In this document: in pieces, positions 35,764 through 48,632 of the stretch | Layout: each line of letters starts with the position of its first letter | Numbering within the stretch: position 1 is the first letter of the stretch | NCBI RefSeq assembly: GCF_954871325.1 | Contig: NC_088776.1 | Span: 31,730,508 to 31,794,507, forward strand | Source: Gordionus sp. m RMFG-2023 | Lineage: Eukaryota; Nematomorpha; Gordioida; Chordodea; Parachordodidae | Length of the DNA stretch: 64,000 nt | Reading direction: 5' to 3' | Program-made: the position numbers and the translations under genes | Notes under the pieces: generated by a model | What the model was told of the DNA's origin: nothing | Databases searched by the model: none | The model's input: only the letters and a program-made list of their open reading frames with translations

Positions 35764-38700
35764 TAGATACCTCAAAGAATCAGTAATGGAAAGTCAAAGA
35801 AAATATTGCTAAATTTAAAAATTTGGAAAATATTAAACAATGAAAAATATCATTAAAACAAGTAGAATATTGATCAAAATCTATATTCCAAAAATAATAT
35901 TATAATTCAACATCATTAAAAAATCGATTTTAGTAAATATATTCTAATATTTTGAGCTTTCATCTTTAAGTATTATATATACTTTTGAATCTAAATCTTG
36001 AATAGTTTGATGATTGATATATTCCTAAGAACTTCAATAGCTTATTTTTCTACCATAAAAATTTTAATCTAATTGATAATACATTTATTAGTTATTACTA
36101 AGAAATAAGGAGTTTCAAGTTTCAATAATATTATCAGATCGATTTTTATAGGAGAAATAAGCGTTAACGATAAATCTATTTTTTAATTTCCTTTTTCATA
36201 AATATTAATTTAAAATAAAATCCGTTAATTTAAATTTTAATTAACTTTTTAATAAATATTATATTTCTAGAACATTAGATTAAAAATAATTTTAAACTTG
36301 CATTTTCCCATTAATACAATTAAACTATAACAACGTGTTTAATTAATAGGGATTTTCAGCTAATTTAATAGCTCAAAATAAACATTGAAATGGTAAAAAT
36401 AAAAAAAAATCCTTAAACAATCAGAAAATTACAAAAAATATTGAAGGAACATATTTATGCTTTAATGCTCAGGTAATACAAAAAAATATTTAGGCATTAT
36501 AAAAATAGATATAAAACTGAAGATTCTTAGATTTCAAAATGAATTGCTTAGAATAATATATAAAACCCTTAAACCAAATAATTGAATTGGTAAGAAATAA
36601 AAAAAAATTTAAGAACAATAAATTAATATCTAAGAAATTTTACTGATTTTGACTCAATTTTATTAAATGTGCGAAGATTTTGTTAAGTAAAAATTTGGAT
36701 TTGCTCAAAAAAAATTTAAATTTTACTCATAATTTTTTCCTATTTCTAATATTTGCTTTTGTTTTGAGTATTTTTAGCTGAAATGCTTATTAGACTTGAA
36801 ATTTACTATTAAACTGAAATTCTCAAAGAAATTTTTAATTGCCCAGTAGTTACAAATCTATTTTTCAGTGGTTTCAAATAAAAGGTTAAAATTATTCAAT
36901 AAAAATGGCAATAATCTTAACATTCTTTATATTTTCTTCAACAAATTTTGTTCCTTGTTTTTTGTAGCACAATCTTTTATAAACTCTTTTAGCGTAAAAA
37001 AACGATTTATTTTTTAAATTATTTTGCTTTATGGAATGCAATAAGTTTTAATCAACCTTAGCCTTACTAAAATCCATAGCGTGTACTTCAAAAATTATAC
37101 ACTAAGTTTATATTAATAACTATACCATAGGACCTCCCCCACCAATTTTTTTTATTATTATCGCTAACCTCTCCCCTCCTTCCTCCTTCACTAGTGAAGG
37201 GGAGGAGAAATACAGATATAGAAACTAGAAAATATTTGTCCAAGGGTAGTCTTGGGTGATTCTCATATAGGGTGCGGATATGCTTTATTGGTATGGCCAT
37301 TTTATCAGATGATGTGGCCAAATTCAGGGTCCTATTTACATATTCAAGACTTAGTTTTTTGGAGATAAGTTTATATTAGTAAATAAGATCATTTGTATGA
37401 AAAAATATTCTCAAATTTGAGTAGAACTATATTGTCAAAGTTTTTGGTCCTAGATCACTTGCCAATAATCCAATTTTTCACTTTTTTGGGAATATAAAAG
37501 AGGGGAGATTATTGATATTGTTTGTTGGAAGCTCCTCAAAGATGGCAAGAAACCCTTTAGGAATGGCTCATTTAATTGATATTTTAATTTTATTACTAAG
37601 AAATTTTTAGAAACTGTGCGAAAAAATAGAAATAAAAAGGGCAAAGATGATGCATCCAACTACTAAAATACTAGAGCTAAAAAAATATATATAAAAGCAG
37701 TGATAAACTGATGCATAATTCTTTATAAATTAACAGAAAATGGCACCAGTCAACATAAAATTAGTAAAAATATAAAAAATAGCTAATAAAATATACTAGC
37801 TTTTTAAACAGACCTCTGTAAAAGATCTTTAAAATTCTTATCCCTATATTTTTATATTATAAGCCAAAAAAATAAGCAAGAGAATATACTCATCTTAAAA
37901 GGGTACCTGTGTTTATTTCATATTTAATATTGGCATTAAAATATCACATTTGCTTTCTCATTTCAAAAGTGTGACATAGAATGTAGTTATTTAGGTTGGA
38001 TTCTAATTCATGTAAAAAGTGGTGAACGAGATGGAGATATTTGGGAAGGGTGAATAATAATTCAAAAATTGTGTAAGAATTGGTTGCCTTTTATTAAAAT
38101 AATCCATATTCTTTTAACAAAGAGTATGTCATCACTTTCTGAATTATATCTTACTTTTACTGATATGAGAATATGAACCAGGATTAGGTGAAAAAAAGAT
38201 CAAAATATTCATGATTTTATTTAATTAATAGACATTAAATATTATTAAAGACAAAAATCAAAGGAATCAATTTAGATATAAAAAGATTCAATAGTATATT
38301 CCATAAAAAATGTTGAATTACATCATATAGATTTAATATACATTATACAAATATTGAATTATTATTTTGGGAAGGAAAGAGGGGCGGTTAAATTTAATGC
38401 TCGTAAAAATAAAAAAAGTGAATAAATTATCATAAATCTCTCTAAATAAACTAATTTAATATATGTATGAATTTGATCACGATATATAATAGTAGATAGA
38501 TAATGGTTAAAGAGTTTATTAAATAAAATGTCAATTGAAAGTCACTAGCACTTCTTCTCTTTAATTAATTTATCATAACTATATTATCTAAAAATATTCT
38601 TTGTTCCTTTTTATATTTCAATGAATTATTTATGAAAACAAATTCTTGTTTGAAAATAAACATTATGAAAGTTGGTGGATATCAAAATTGGTATAGATTT

Positions 38701-39336
38701 TTTGATAAAAATAAAATTTTTTAAAAAGTACATAATGTTTATGTATGAAGTATGATATGATTTGAAATTTTATCAAAATAATTATAATAATACGCTTGAG
38801 AATTTTTTTTAAAATTATATTGTCATTCTCCTACAAATGAATTTTATTTCAGAGGTGCGGTGCGCATTATCTATGGTCGAAAATTTCCAATTTTTACTAT
38901 AATTTTCCAAGGAGTATATATACATATGATTCTTAAATTAACAGCATTGTGGCATATATAGCTTTTAATGCTTAGCTATTTTTTGTAAATTAAAATTGTC
39001 AAAATAAATTAAAATATTTTTTTACCTTATATTTAAAGCCAGGCTTGGAGGGGTCAAGGGATGTGGCCTCGCTGGAAGGCCAAATTTTTCTTCAACCAAG
39101 TCAAAACACTTTAGATTCGTTTCTAAATTATCGGATTCCTTCCTAATCAATTTATCATTTATTAAAGATATTTAATTGAAATGGAAAAGTATATTTATAT
39201 AAATATATTAAAAAAAAACAGTTTATTAAAAAATTGACATGATTATTTTATTGTTCCTTTTTGAAACAAATTTGAATTTATTTTTAAATACCTTTCAGCA
39301 CCAATATCTAACGGAGAAACTAAATGTCTTATGAGG
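35764..39336. other. Long AT-rich stretch, no supported gene
   Basis: Mostly A/T runs. At about 37130-37660 the composition is more coding-like. One plus frame (about 37230-37365) reads LGDSHIGCGYALLVWPF, and others near 37480-37640 read EGRLLILFVGSSSKMARN and FLETVRKNRNKKGKDD. They shift frame and I recognise no family, so this is perhaps an old transposon. A short palindrome, CTTCACTAGTGAAG, lies at 37186-37199. Confidence 0.35.
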
Positions 39337-39630
39337 TTGTGATGATAAACCTGTTCACAAATCTAAGGAAAAGTATCGTATTAATTTTTTAACCATTGCT
39401 ATCAAAATAGGATGTGATGATAAAAAGCTTTGTGACATTTTAAATATTTCCACCGTAAGCTTCCTCTTTAATATATCTGCTTTGATAAGCACATCTGTCA
39501 AAAATTGCATTTTTTTATTTATTTATCTAACTATTTCAATGGAAAGTGACATGAATGGGTTTGGATCAATAAAAACCTTGATTAGTATATTGTTCATAAC
39601 CATAAACATCCTTGTACATATTTCAAACTA
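39337..39630 (+). CDS. Long open frame with helix-turn-helix look
   Basis: A plus-strand frame of about 95 codons is open between stops but has no early ATG. It contains KEKYRINFLTIAIKIGCDD followed by KKLCDILNIS, which reads like a helix-turn-helix of the kind found in transposases. A GTAAGC donor follows at 39449. The rest is hydrophobic. It may be an exon or a transposase N-terminus. It lies outside the mariner element that begins at 40233. Confidence 0.3.
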
Positions 39631-40094
39631 AAAATCCTTCCAAATATAGTGGAATTTGCATACATTGAACCCGGGGATATAGATACGCAGCTTTTTTTCT
39701 AAAGTAATTAACTCAGGATAAATATTTTAAATTTAAAATAAAGTTTGCCATTTAGGGCTCTAAAAATCTGATTTCTCCTATCAATTATACTGAAAGAATT
39801 TCCATCACCATGTCTTTTAGTGATGGTAGATTTTCGAATCTTTAAGTAATTAAGACATACTGAGATTGTAAGCAACAGGATCGGCTAGTTGGTCCATCCC
39901 CTTTATCTATTGAAAATCTGTTTCTTTAGTCTATATAATATAGGTTTGGTCTGTGGACCAAAAAATAATAAGTTCTTTGTGGGCTCAAGCCAAGTTAATT
40001 GATTTTAAAGGTTTTTAATTAAATGTATGCCTGTATTTTTCTAGTCATTTTACTTATCCCCAAGACTTATAAGCCTGTTCTCAAAAATATCACC

Positions 40095-40111
40095 CCCCCC
40101 CCCCCCCCACT
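40095..40111. repeat. Poly-C tract
   Basis: A run of about 16 C stands in AT-rich surroundings, similar to tracts found beside hAT ends here. A hAT-end-like CCTATAAGG sequence with ATCCTGGATA occurs at 42137-42164, but no complete element could be bounded. Confidence 0.5.
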
Positions 40112-40232
40112 CAAAATATATACAAAATGTAAAAGTTATTATTTGAAATAACGACTATAATTTCAAAATTTTTAGAAAAATCATTTTTATATAAAAAAAG
40201 TGAAAACTCAAAATTATTTTTATAGAAATATA

Positions 40233-42060
40233 CAGTGTTGTGATGATTTAATGAAACATGTAAAACCCTTCCAGATAAAAATATTTTGTTTGCAAAAATA
40301 ATTAAAATAAAACATCTACTACTTGAAAGTAAATGTTGAGAAAAACATTATTATTTTTAAAAACTTCCGGTAATTTAACTTAAATTAAAACTTGTAATAA
40401 TTCTTTTTTAATTGTGAAACAATTTTAATTTTAAACTTCTAGTAATTTTTTCTAATTAATATATTTTTTCGATCAAAAACTATATTTCTATTTTTTTTAA
40501 ATGTCTATCGCTATTATTTTGAATCTATCACCAGTTTCAGGTTTGTTAATATAATATTAGATTATTTATTAACTTCATATGCATAATTTTAGATAAACCT
40601 AATGAAACTTCATATTCTCTCGGGAGATTATCTGAAATAACAAATAGATACCAAAGTTATTCACCTATCCAATTAAATTCTGTCTAACTGACATTACAAA
40701 CCGAATTCGAATATTCATAAGCAACCAAATTTTGATCCTATTCGTTTGAGACAAAAAAAATGTAATGGAGCGATAAAAAAATGGAATTGGCTAAAATATC
40801 TGAGCAAAACAATTGATGATATGCAAAGACAATTGCCCTTTATCTAAATTTATCTATTGGTCCGGTTCATTGTTTAAAGCGGGAAACTTTCTATGAATAT
40901 TAAGACGACCCTTTATCTGATTATATAATAAAACAACGAGGCCGGAAGAAGAAAGACAACACAGAATGAATTGTTTGGTAATAATAACACCATTATAAAC
41001 ATAATAGAACATTTTCACATCTAAGTTAAACGAGTCGGCTATATCAAGATGCAATCAATGAGATGGAGCCGGAAAAGGGTTGGAAAAGAACATTAGACGG
41101 AATTACCCAATGTTATCAATATTAATAAAGAATTTTGCTAAAAAATGATGAACATGCCATTTCAAAATACATTCTATTTAGATGAAACAGGCTTCAATTT
41201 CCACTATGTATAGGCACCTCTAGGTAAAAGGCCATCCGTAAAACTCCCTCCTTCAAAGGGAAAAAACGTATTGGTTTTGTGTACCATAGGATACATGGAT
41301 GAATTAATTATCCTTTACCGTTGAATTCACTTATAATTATGGATAATGCACATATTCATCGTGCCCATATAATAACTCAAAATTATTAAAATATAGCATA
41401 TCTTCTACCATATTCCCCACAACGAAACCCCATTGAAATTGTTTTGGGCTATTAAAATATTGATCTAAATATCCCAAACCAAATAACAGAATCCATATAA
41501 TCGAAACAATTAATAGCCTTTTGTTTAATTTCACTAATTAAGATTTCACAGCCTTCTACTCACATACGATACGAGATATCGAAGAAGGAATACAATCTAT
41601 TCCTTGAACGACTAATTTAATAGATAATTACACTAGATTATTATATAATATAAATATATTTTTTCGTTATATTATGTTCATTACAAATAGAAAAATAAAT
41701 ATATTTTGATCTTATATATAAATAAAATATCATTTTCGAAACTGTAATATAAGAAAGGTAAATCTAATATAAAATAAATAATGAAAAAATTAGTTTAAAA
41801 ATTATCATAATTTGACCTTAAGTTTTACCCAAAAAGAAATTGTGTATTTTTTAACTTCGGAAAGTCTTACAGTTTATAAATAAAAAATTTTTATAAAAAT
41901 ACCTCAGTGATAAAAAAAAATTTTAAAGAAAAAAAAAATTATTTATAATTTTTTAAAATTATAAATGTGTTATTTTCATTATTTTTGCAAACAAAATATT
42001 TTTATCTGGATGGGTTTTAATTTAATCGTCAACATGTTTAATTAAATCATCACAACACTG
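40233..42060 (+). mobile_element. Tc1/mariner-like element with long TIRs
   Basis: Inverted repeats of about 85 bp (40233-40318 and 41975-42060) begin CAGTGTTGTGATGATTTAAT and share CCAGATAAAAATATTTTG. Both are flanked by TA (40231-40232 and 42061-42062), the Tc1/mariner target. The plus-strand interior is a decayed transposase. The 1828-bp length is near that of complete elements with long TIRs, so decay is by point changes more than deletion. Confidence 0.85.
40640..41612 (+). pseudogene. Tc1/mariner (DDE_3) transposase remnant
   Basis: An N-terminal region (about 40730-40830, IRLRQKKCNGAIKKWNW) precedes the catalytic motifs. These are FYLDETGFNFH (about 41168-41205, first Asp), PSVKLPPSKGKNVLVLCTI (about 41235-41290), LIMDNAHIHRAHIITQNY (about 41335-41390, second Asp) and LLPYSPQRNPIEI (about 41404-41440, final Glu). 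The catalytic residues remain readable but stops and frameshifts interrupt the frame throughout. Minus-strand ORFs at 40854-41054 and 41337-41534 are antisense shadows. Confidence 0.75.
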
Positions 42061-42479
42061 TAACATAGCCAAAATGTCAACAATAAGTTGATTTAAAATA
42101 AAATTTATTGTGGAAATACCGGTTTAATAGTGCTTTCTTCCTTATAGGAAAATCCTGGATACTCCTTTGTTAAGACCATGTATATGTTTTTTATCGTAGT
42201 AAACAATGTATTTTATTTGGTTTGTGATTGTGAATAAGACAATATAAATATTATAATAAATTTTAACTACATACTTACAATACACATAAAATACTCACCC
42301 GTTATTTTTTTCTATCATGAAAATATCTGCAGCCTTTCATCTGTGAATGGTAATGTCTTACTAATTAATTGTAGCAGCTTTATGTAAAAAATATTTATAT
42401 AAAATAATAGTATATAAATGATTTTGGAAAAGATGATATAAAATATTATTAATATTTCTAAGGACATTTTCAGATAGAC

Positions 42480-42860
42480 TGTTTTTTAAAGAGATTTTCT
42501 AAGTATGTTTTCAGCTAATTTTTTTTATTTAAACAAAGAATAATAATTTGTCGAATTATTTTTTCTAAAGTTTAATTTTTAATAATGATTAAATGGCGTC
42601 TGAAACCTAGAGGTTACGTTTTTTAAAAAATATAGCATCGTATAAAAAATTAATTCGATAAATTATTATTACTTTTTGGAATAAATAATTCTTTTTATTA
42701 ATTTTTTTATTTGATATGAATATTTTTAAAAAGATGATAAAATTTTATAATATAAATGAATGAATGCAACAAACTCAAATGAATAAAAAATTAAAATCTG
42801 CCCACTTTTCATGTTTAACAGTTGCCCATTTTATCAAGACATTTTTTAATAATAGTTAAT
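42480..42860. repeat. Rearranged copy of the 55.9-56.2 kb repeat
   Basis: Bases 42480-42580 match 55920-56020 in the same orientation (ATAATTTGTCGAATTA). Bases 42588-42660 match the reverse of 56065-56000 (ATTAAATGGCGTCTG). The copy is thus folded on itself. The short reading frame seen at 56059 is broken here. A promoter-like stretch containing GCCCATTTTAT follows at about 42825. Confidence 0.55.
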
Positions 42861-43509
42861 AGAAATTTGATTGGAATTCAAAATTTTTGTTATAGAGAGT
42901 TGCCTGGAATTATATATTTTTAAATCTTAAAAATAAAAACCAAACAATATTAATAATAATATCTCGTTTTGACATAATCTAAACGAGTTAATTAAAGAAA
43001 ATAAATTAAATTTCCATTTTATTATAAAACATGAATAAGAAAAAATAAATTAAATAACATAACTAACCATATATAAATTTGATTTATACTATTTTTTAAA
43101 AATATTTTAAATTATGCCAATCATGTAAAATAATCATGAGAATATAAATTACGTAAACATTTTTTATATCTTGTTTTCATTCAATACGAACCTCATGTAA
43201 AAAAAAATACCTATTTTTACCGTTCTTTCGAACAAATTCTCATTAAAATAAAAAATTTTTACATTTGAACTTATAATTTATTCTTTAAAAGTTAAAGGAA
43301 TATTATTTTAATAAATTCAAAATTTTGCATTTGGTAATTCGAAATAATCTTAAAGATCAATAATTAATATTTAATTTATATGGAAAAATTTATATATTGT
43401 TGTTAATAATAATGGGTAATATGGCTAGGCAAGGATTTATTCCTTCAATTTAAAAGTAATATTCTTTTTTCATCATTCATTTTAAAAATATGTATAAAGA
43501 CAGGATTTC

Positions 43510-44135
43510 GAACTATATCAGTTTTGTTCGTTTCGGTTTTTGTATAAAATTTTATAAAGGATTTGTTCCATTTCGGTTTTTTTAAGAAATTAATATCGGT
43601 TTGATTTGGAATTTAGAACGCTTCTTTTAGGTTCTATCCTGTTTTTATAAATTTGATTTTTTCAAAAAATTAATCATAAATAATAAATAAAAATCTTTTT
43701 AATTTATATTTTTATGATCATATTTAATTTTACCATGAAGATTATTTCTTATCTAAAGTAATTTGCCTAATCTTTACCAAATTGGGTATATAAAGTAAAA
43801 ACAATAAACTTGTATAAAAAATTTTAATTTGAAAAGAAATCAGAAATTTAAATTGCCCACAAAGAAAATTAAAATATCAACTTTAGGCTAATAATTTAAA
43901 ATTAATTATTTCAAAAACTGTTTTGAACCCGTATCTAATCAGTTCTTAAATTGCTCACAAAGAAAATTAAAATTTCAACTTTAGCCTAATAATTTAAAAT
44001 TAATTATTTCAAAAACTGTTTTGAACCGGTATCTAATCAGTTCAAAAATATTTATAACAGTTTGGTTCGCTCTTTTTATAAAAATTATAACGGTTCATTT
44101 CGGTTTAGCAGTTAGATTCGGTTCGAACTGATAAA
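43510..44135. repeat. GGTTCGGTT-rich element with a 98-bp tandem dimer
   Basis: TTCGGTTT and GGTTCG motifs cluster at 43515-43640 and 44045-44120, as at the ends of a degenerate MITE. Between them, 43848-43945 and 43946-44043 are a tandem pair about 95% identical by eye, each holding CAAAGAAAATTAAAAT. Element ends could not be fixed. Confidence 0.55.
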
Positions 44136-44337
44136 AAATAAATATACATCAATAAAATATGCACCTTCCAAGTTCCAATTAATTATACACATAGTGATTT
44201 ACATTTCTTAATTTATTAGAAAATAAAATTACTTAATGACATCTTTTAAACCTCCTTTATTAAATAATTTGATTCTATATTCCAAATCTTATAAAGGCAG
44301 AATAATCCTTTAAAATATAAGGATATCTGAGTTTTCT

Positions 44338-44450
44338 TTTGTTTTAGAATGCTTTTACAACAATGAACACGTTTCTCTTGATACAAGTCAAATTTTAAAA
44401 GAACTGCTTTTCAAACATTATATAACAATCCTTTCTCATTATTAAAGCCA
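44338..44450 (+). other. Possible exon after a good splice acceptor
   Basis: TTCTTTTGTTTTAG ends at about 44347. The plus frame then reads ECFYNNEHVSLDTSQILKE and stays open about 34 codons to a stop. I do not recognise it. Weak. Confidence 0.2.
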
Positions 44451-44469
44451 TCGTCTGTCTGAAACTATC

Positions 44470-44780
44470 AATTTACTAGTTATTAACCCGTCAAAAATGA
44501 CGGGGTTCAGGGGTAAATAGATTGTGTATATTGGGTACTAAATATACTTTATTAATATATTATATAAAAAATATTAAAATTTAGGAGAAAAAGAGGTAAA
44601 TTTGTGAATCACACCTCATAATATATTCTTAATTTATGATTCATCTATCATCGAATAAGGAAGAAAAGTATGATGACCCATCTTTCGATGGGCAAAATGA
44701 AAAATATATAACTAAGAGTACCAGAGCTCCCGTTAGTCAGCATTGCTGAGCCTGTCAAAAATGACGGGGAATGAGAATTT
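44470..44780. repeat. GTCAAAAATGACGGGG repeat family, copy 1
   Basis: GTCAAAAATGACGGGG occurs at about 44488 and again at about 44754. The stretch between resembles 62626-62990, with GATTCATCTATCATC in both. Dispersed repeat of unknown type. Confidence 0.5.
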
Positions 44781-45261
44781 TCTCCTTACTATTTTATGAT
44801 AGTTGTTACCTGTTATTTGAAAATAATATCCAATTTTTATTCTTTATAACCCCCTCCCACCTTCAGGCCAGGTCCAATCCATTAAAACTAAGTTAAAATG
44901 CTATGAGTCAAATTTAAAGCTTTTACTTGATACCCATATCAATATTATTTGTTAAAATATTATTGATCACCTATGTCTAATATTTAATATTGAAAAAATT
45001 ACCAAGCAAGGTCCAAGGCCATAATAATTTTGAAAAAATTTCCCCAACCCCAACTAAAGATCATAATAATTTTGGTAGTTGAGAACTGGAGTAAATATTT
45101 AAAAAATCATAATGAATTTAAAATTACAATCAAAATCAGATTTTATGGGCATTGGTTTATTTGTTTTAGGTCAATGTCTGATCCATAGTTAATAATAAAG
45201 AAATTCCCAAGCGTCCAAGCTTATAATGATTAGAAAAATTTTCCCCTAGCTCAGCAAATAT

Positions 45262-45492
45262 AATTTATAAAAATATTTTCCAAGCCCAGCCCGACCCATT
45301 ATAATTTTAAAAAATTTTTCTCTAACCTAGCCAACCGATAATAATTTTGAATTTTTTTTCATCCAATAAAAAAATATTATAAAAATATTTTCAAAGCTCA
45401 GCCCGATCCATTATAATTTTAAAAAAAATTTTCAAACCTGGCCAACCGATAATAATTTTGAATTTTTTTTCTCCCAAGGCTGGAGCTTCCAA
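45262..45492. repeat. Tandem duplication, about 115 bp
   Basis: Two copies of a unit with ATTATAATTTTAAAAAA and CCAACCGATAATAATTTTG lie in tandem. They carry GCCCAGCCCGA-type blocks and so may be an eroded relative of the GGCC MITEs. Confidence 0.6.
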
Positions 45493-45581
45493 TAAAAAAA
45501 ATAACTATTGATATAATTAAATTACTTTATCAAAATATATTCATGTATAAGAAGAATTGTATTACAAAAGCTAATATAGAA

Positions 45582-45690
45582 GGGGGCTTAGTTGGAAAGA
45601 ACGTTCGCCTATCGAACGTTAAGTCAGTGGTTCGAATCTCGGTGATGTATAAAAAAAAAATTCTTTTTAAAAAAAAAATAATTTAACATT
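45582..45690 (+). mobile_element. tRNA-derived SINE head or tRNA pseudogene
   Basis: It contains an A box (GGCTTAGTTGGA), a perfect anticodon-type hairpin (AACGTTCG paired with CGAACGTT), and a B box (GGTTCGAATCT, about 45629-45639). The acceptor and T stems do not pair, so it is not a working tRNA. It is followed by A-rich sequence, as expected of a SINE. No target duplication was found. Confidence 0.5.
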
Positions 45691-46679
45691 AGAGATATAT
45701 AGTCCCCCTATAATTATTAACATTAAGATGATAGGAAAGTTGTTAGAAAAAATAAAATTAACATTAAGATGATAGGAAAGTTGGTAGAAAAAATAAAAAT
45801 AAGATTAAAATTATACAAAAACATTCATTTCTTGATTACGGCGATTATATATATTAGATTATAGACTCCGCAGGAGAATTAAATGATATCAGACCAGTTT
45901 TTCTATAAGATCTTAAAAATATAGACATTTCTTGCCCTCTCATTCAATTTCAAGCACTGTCTGATCTTTAGAACTGAATAGTTAATGGAGGATACCTTAT
46001 CCTATTAATTCCAATATTTTTTGGAGCCAGATTAATTGCTCCCAGAAGCCAGATCACGACTCAACAACTCCTTAAATTATTAGAAATGCGAAATTTATTC
46101 AACTAAATTTTTCTTCCACTGCTAATAGTTACTTTTCTCCATATGAATAAAGATAAATTCTCCGTTCTCGGGCGGTGCTACCACTAGGAGATTTGTAGCC
46201 ATTCTAGCATTTTTATAGATTAATTCAATTTTAAACCTTAATATTCATAAATATTTTTTCTTCCAACAGACCTTTTAGATCAATAAAAAATTTTAAAATT
46301 TTTCCAAAATTCAATTCCTCATTAGATCGAAGCCTCTTTATTTCCTTCTACCCCCAAAATATTAAACTTAATTTATGATAACCATTACCACTATCAATAG
46401 TCTCTTTTATTACTTCTTTTCTAACAAACAAAAATCTCATCTTAAATTATTTGAAATTTTTGATGGCATCCACTCAATTTATCCACTCTATAGCTTACCA
46501 GAAAATGAGTAATTGCGCACTGATCAAGTACATTGGCTTGAGTCATTGAAAGTGAATATGCAAAATTTTACTAATCAAAGTTTGATATATGTGAAATGCT
46601 AAAAATCTTTTTTTGGAGGGTATTATTTATAAAATAAAAAATTATTTGCAAAATTTTGGGTAGTAAATTAATCTATTAT

Positions 46680-47165
46680 GCAATCTCTCGTATTTTTTTG
46701 CTTGGTTTCATAGCCTCTTTCCGCAATTCCAAGTGTATCTGAATTGGCATGTTTACAATTTTTTTTATTTCCATAATTATCATTGTAAATGGCTGCTATC
46801 AATTGAATAATTGCACCATTCACTTGATATATGCAGTCCTTGCGAGGAAGCAGGGTTAAAGCCTGTAAACGCTAGTCAAAATGAATACAGTGATATTCCC
46901 CTATTTTTATTGGTCATTCTTTTTTAAGAATCAAATTACATGGATGAAATTTAAGCGATATTAAAGTTAAATTTTATAGTGAATAAAATCAGAACTTACT
47001 TCTAGGCATGGGCTTAAAATATAAAACCGTAGGTTAATTTTAGAACATATAAGATTGCATTTTGATGAAGAAAGTCTCTAAGCTTTAAGTTAGGTTTCTT
47101 ATTTAGAAATTTAATTGTATTGCCCTTGACCTTTGAAAATAGTGTATTGGTGCTTTTCATATGTG
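46680..47165 (-). pseudogene. Unknown two-part coding remnant
   Basis: On the minus strand, an ORF from an ATG near 47164 reads MKSTNTLFSKVKGNTIKFL and runs 48 codons. A second stretch at about 46880-46683 is open 62 codons, with RLQALTLLPRKDCIYQVN and SDTLGIAERGYETKQK, and follows a splice-acceptor-like TTTTGACTAG. The second piece recalls the small C-terminal region of some transposon proteins (xxYND...GI...K-rich). I cannot name it. The richer codon use argues against chance. Confidence 0.3.
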
Positions 47166-47704
47166 AAATGGAATTTTAAAAAATTTCTCCCAAGATAATG
47201 TATTATTTTTGTCAGTTAATGTACACTCTATAATATGATAATTTGATAAAATAATGTTTGTTTATAAAAGACATTTTTGTTAGTTTTCTTAATTTCTTAT
47301 ATGAATAATGGGTGATGGTAATTCTTCAATTACTAAATGAAATATAATAATTAATTTATATTGTTTTCAAAAGTCCTATAAAACTTTAACCTCTATTGTA
47401 TACATCATATTTGAATACACATACCATAAAAAAAGGTATAAATTTTAATATAAAATTTTTAAAGTTTAATACACATGATGTATAATAAATACACATATAT
47501 ATTTATTTATCTTTATAGTTAATTTTGTCAAAAATGAAAGGCAGTTATTAATATAGAGATTCTAAAATACATAGTTTACAACTTACGAATAGGTGCATTT
47601 ATACCGTTTTATAAATTATGTCATTTCTCTTGTACAAATTTTTAAAGAACAGGAAGTTAAAAATCCTATTAAATAAAATTGTTATATTCATTAATAGTGT
47701 TTAA

Positions 47705-48632
47705 ATTTTAAGGTATGTGTACCCAGATACATAATGCGCACAAATGCATTATGAATTTGGGCTTTTTTGATTATTTTTTTTATATTATTAAATGTTCTTT
47801 ATTTGCTATCTAAAAATATACTTTATTCCAGAAGATAATCCTGATTATAACCTTAGCGGTTCATCAGATGTGGAAATTCTTGATTCAAGATCAGCACATG
47901 TTGATATCTAATGGAAATACGGTATTCAACTATTGGTACCACAACATTCCAATTTTAAATTGTGTTTTGTTAATTGGTTCTGTGGTATAGAACTTCAAGT
48001 ATTACTCGCCCAAAAGGGAGTATTGCTACAGCGAGAGCTAATAGAATTTATAATTGCCAGTTTCCAACTGAAAAAGAATTCTAAAAGATGGAGCAAGGAT
48101 TCACATAAGATCACGTAAATGGTATCACTGTATAGTATTCCATATGCTTGATATAATGCTCATAAATCATGGTGAATGTATGGGCGAGATTTTGTAGCTT
48201 TAAAGGTACCGGCAAAAGAACAGATGTTATTATTATTAACATTTACAATTTCAATAGCAGATACTCTGTAAATGTAACAAAAATATAAATGCTAAGCGTA
48301 AAAAAACGAATATCAATTGACACCATATAAAGAAAAATTTAGCAAGGGGCCGACAATTCTTATTACACAGAAAGAAATAAGACAGGATTTAATAATACAT
48401 TAGCCAAAATATAGTAAAAAGGCGCGGTGCAAAAACCCTGAGTGTAAATTTGTTACGAAAGTGATCCAAATACGATTGTTTTAAATTATTTCATGAAAAT
48501 TAATATAAATTTGTTTTATTACATTATTTATCAAATAATAAAATTATATATCTTTATTTTGTAATAGGTTAGAAATTGAAAAAATATGATACTTCTTACA
48601 CGCATTGTGCATTTAAATATACACACTAAAAT
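47705..48632 (+). mobile_element. Second piggyBac-like element, decayed
   Basis: TTAA flanks both sides (47701-47704 and 48633-48636). The ends ATTTTAAGGTATGTGTA and, in reverse complement, ATTTTAGTGTGTA are imperfect inverted repeats that also share an AATGCG motif. The plus-strand coding remnant keeps NWFCGIELQVLLAQKGVL (from about 47965), ARANRIYNCQFPTEKEF (about 48035-48080) and WYHCIVFHMLDIMLINH (about 48120-48170). It ends with KARCKNPECKF (about 48415-48450), the Cys-rich C-terminus. These are piggyBac transposase blocks in order, spread over different frames with stops. The N-terminal half has been lost. It is not close to the element at 7762. Confidence 0.75.

Noticed and set aside
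40854-41534. Two minus-strand ORFs of 65-66 codons
   Set aside because: Both are antisense to the plus-strand mariner transposase, whose motifs are recognisable.
45582-45655. Functional tRNA gene
   Set aside because: Boxes A and B are present but acceptor and T stems do not pair, and the loop lacks the usual U before the anticodon.
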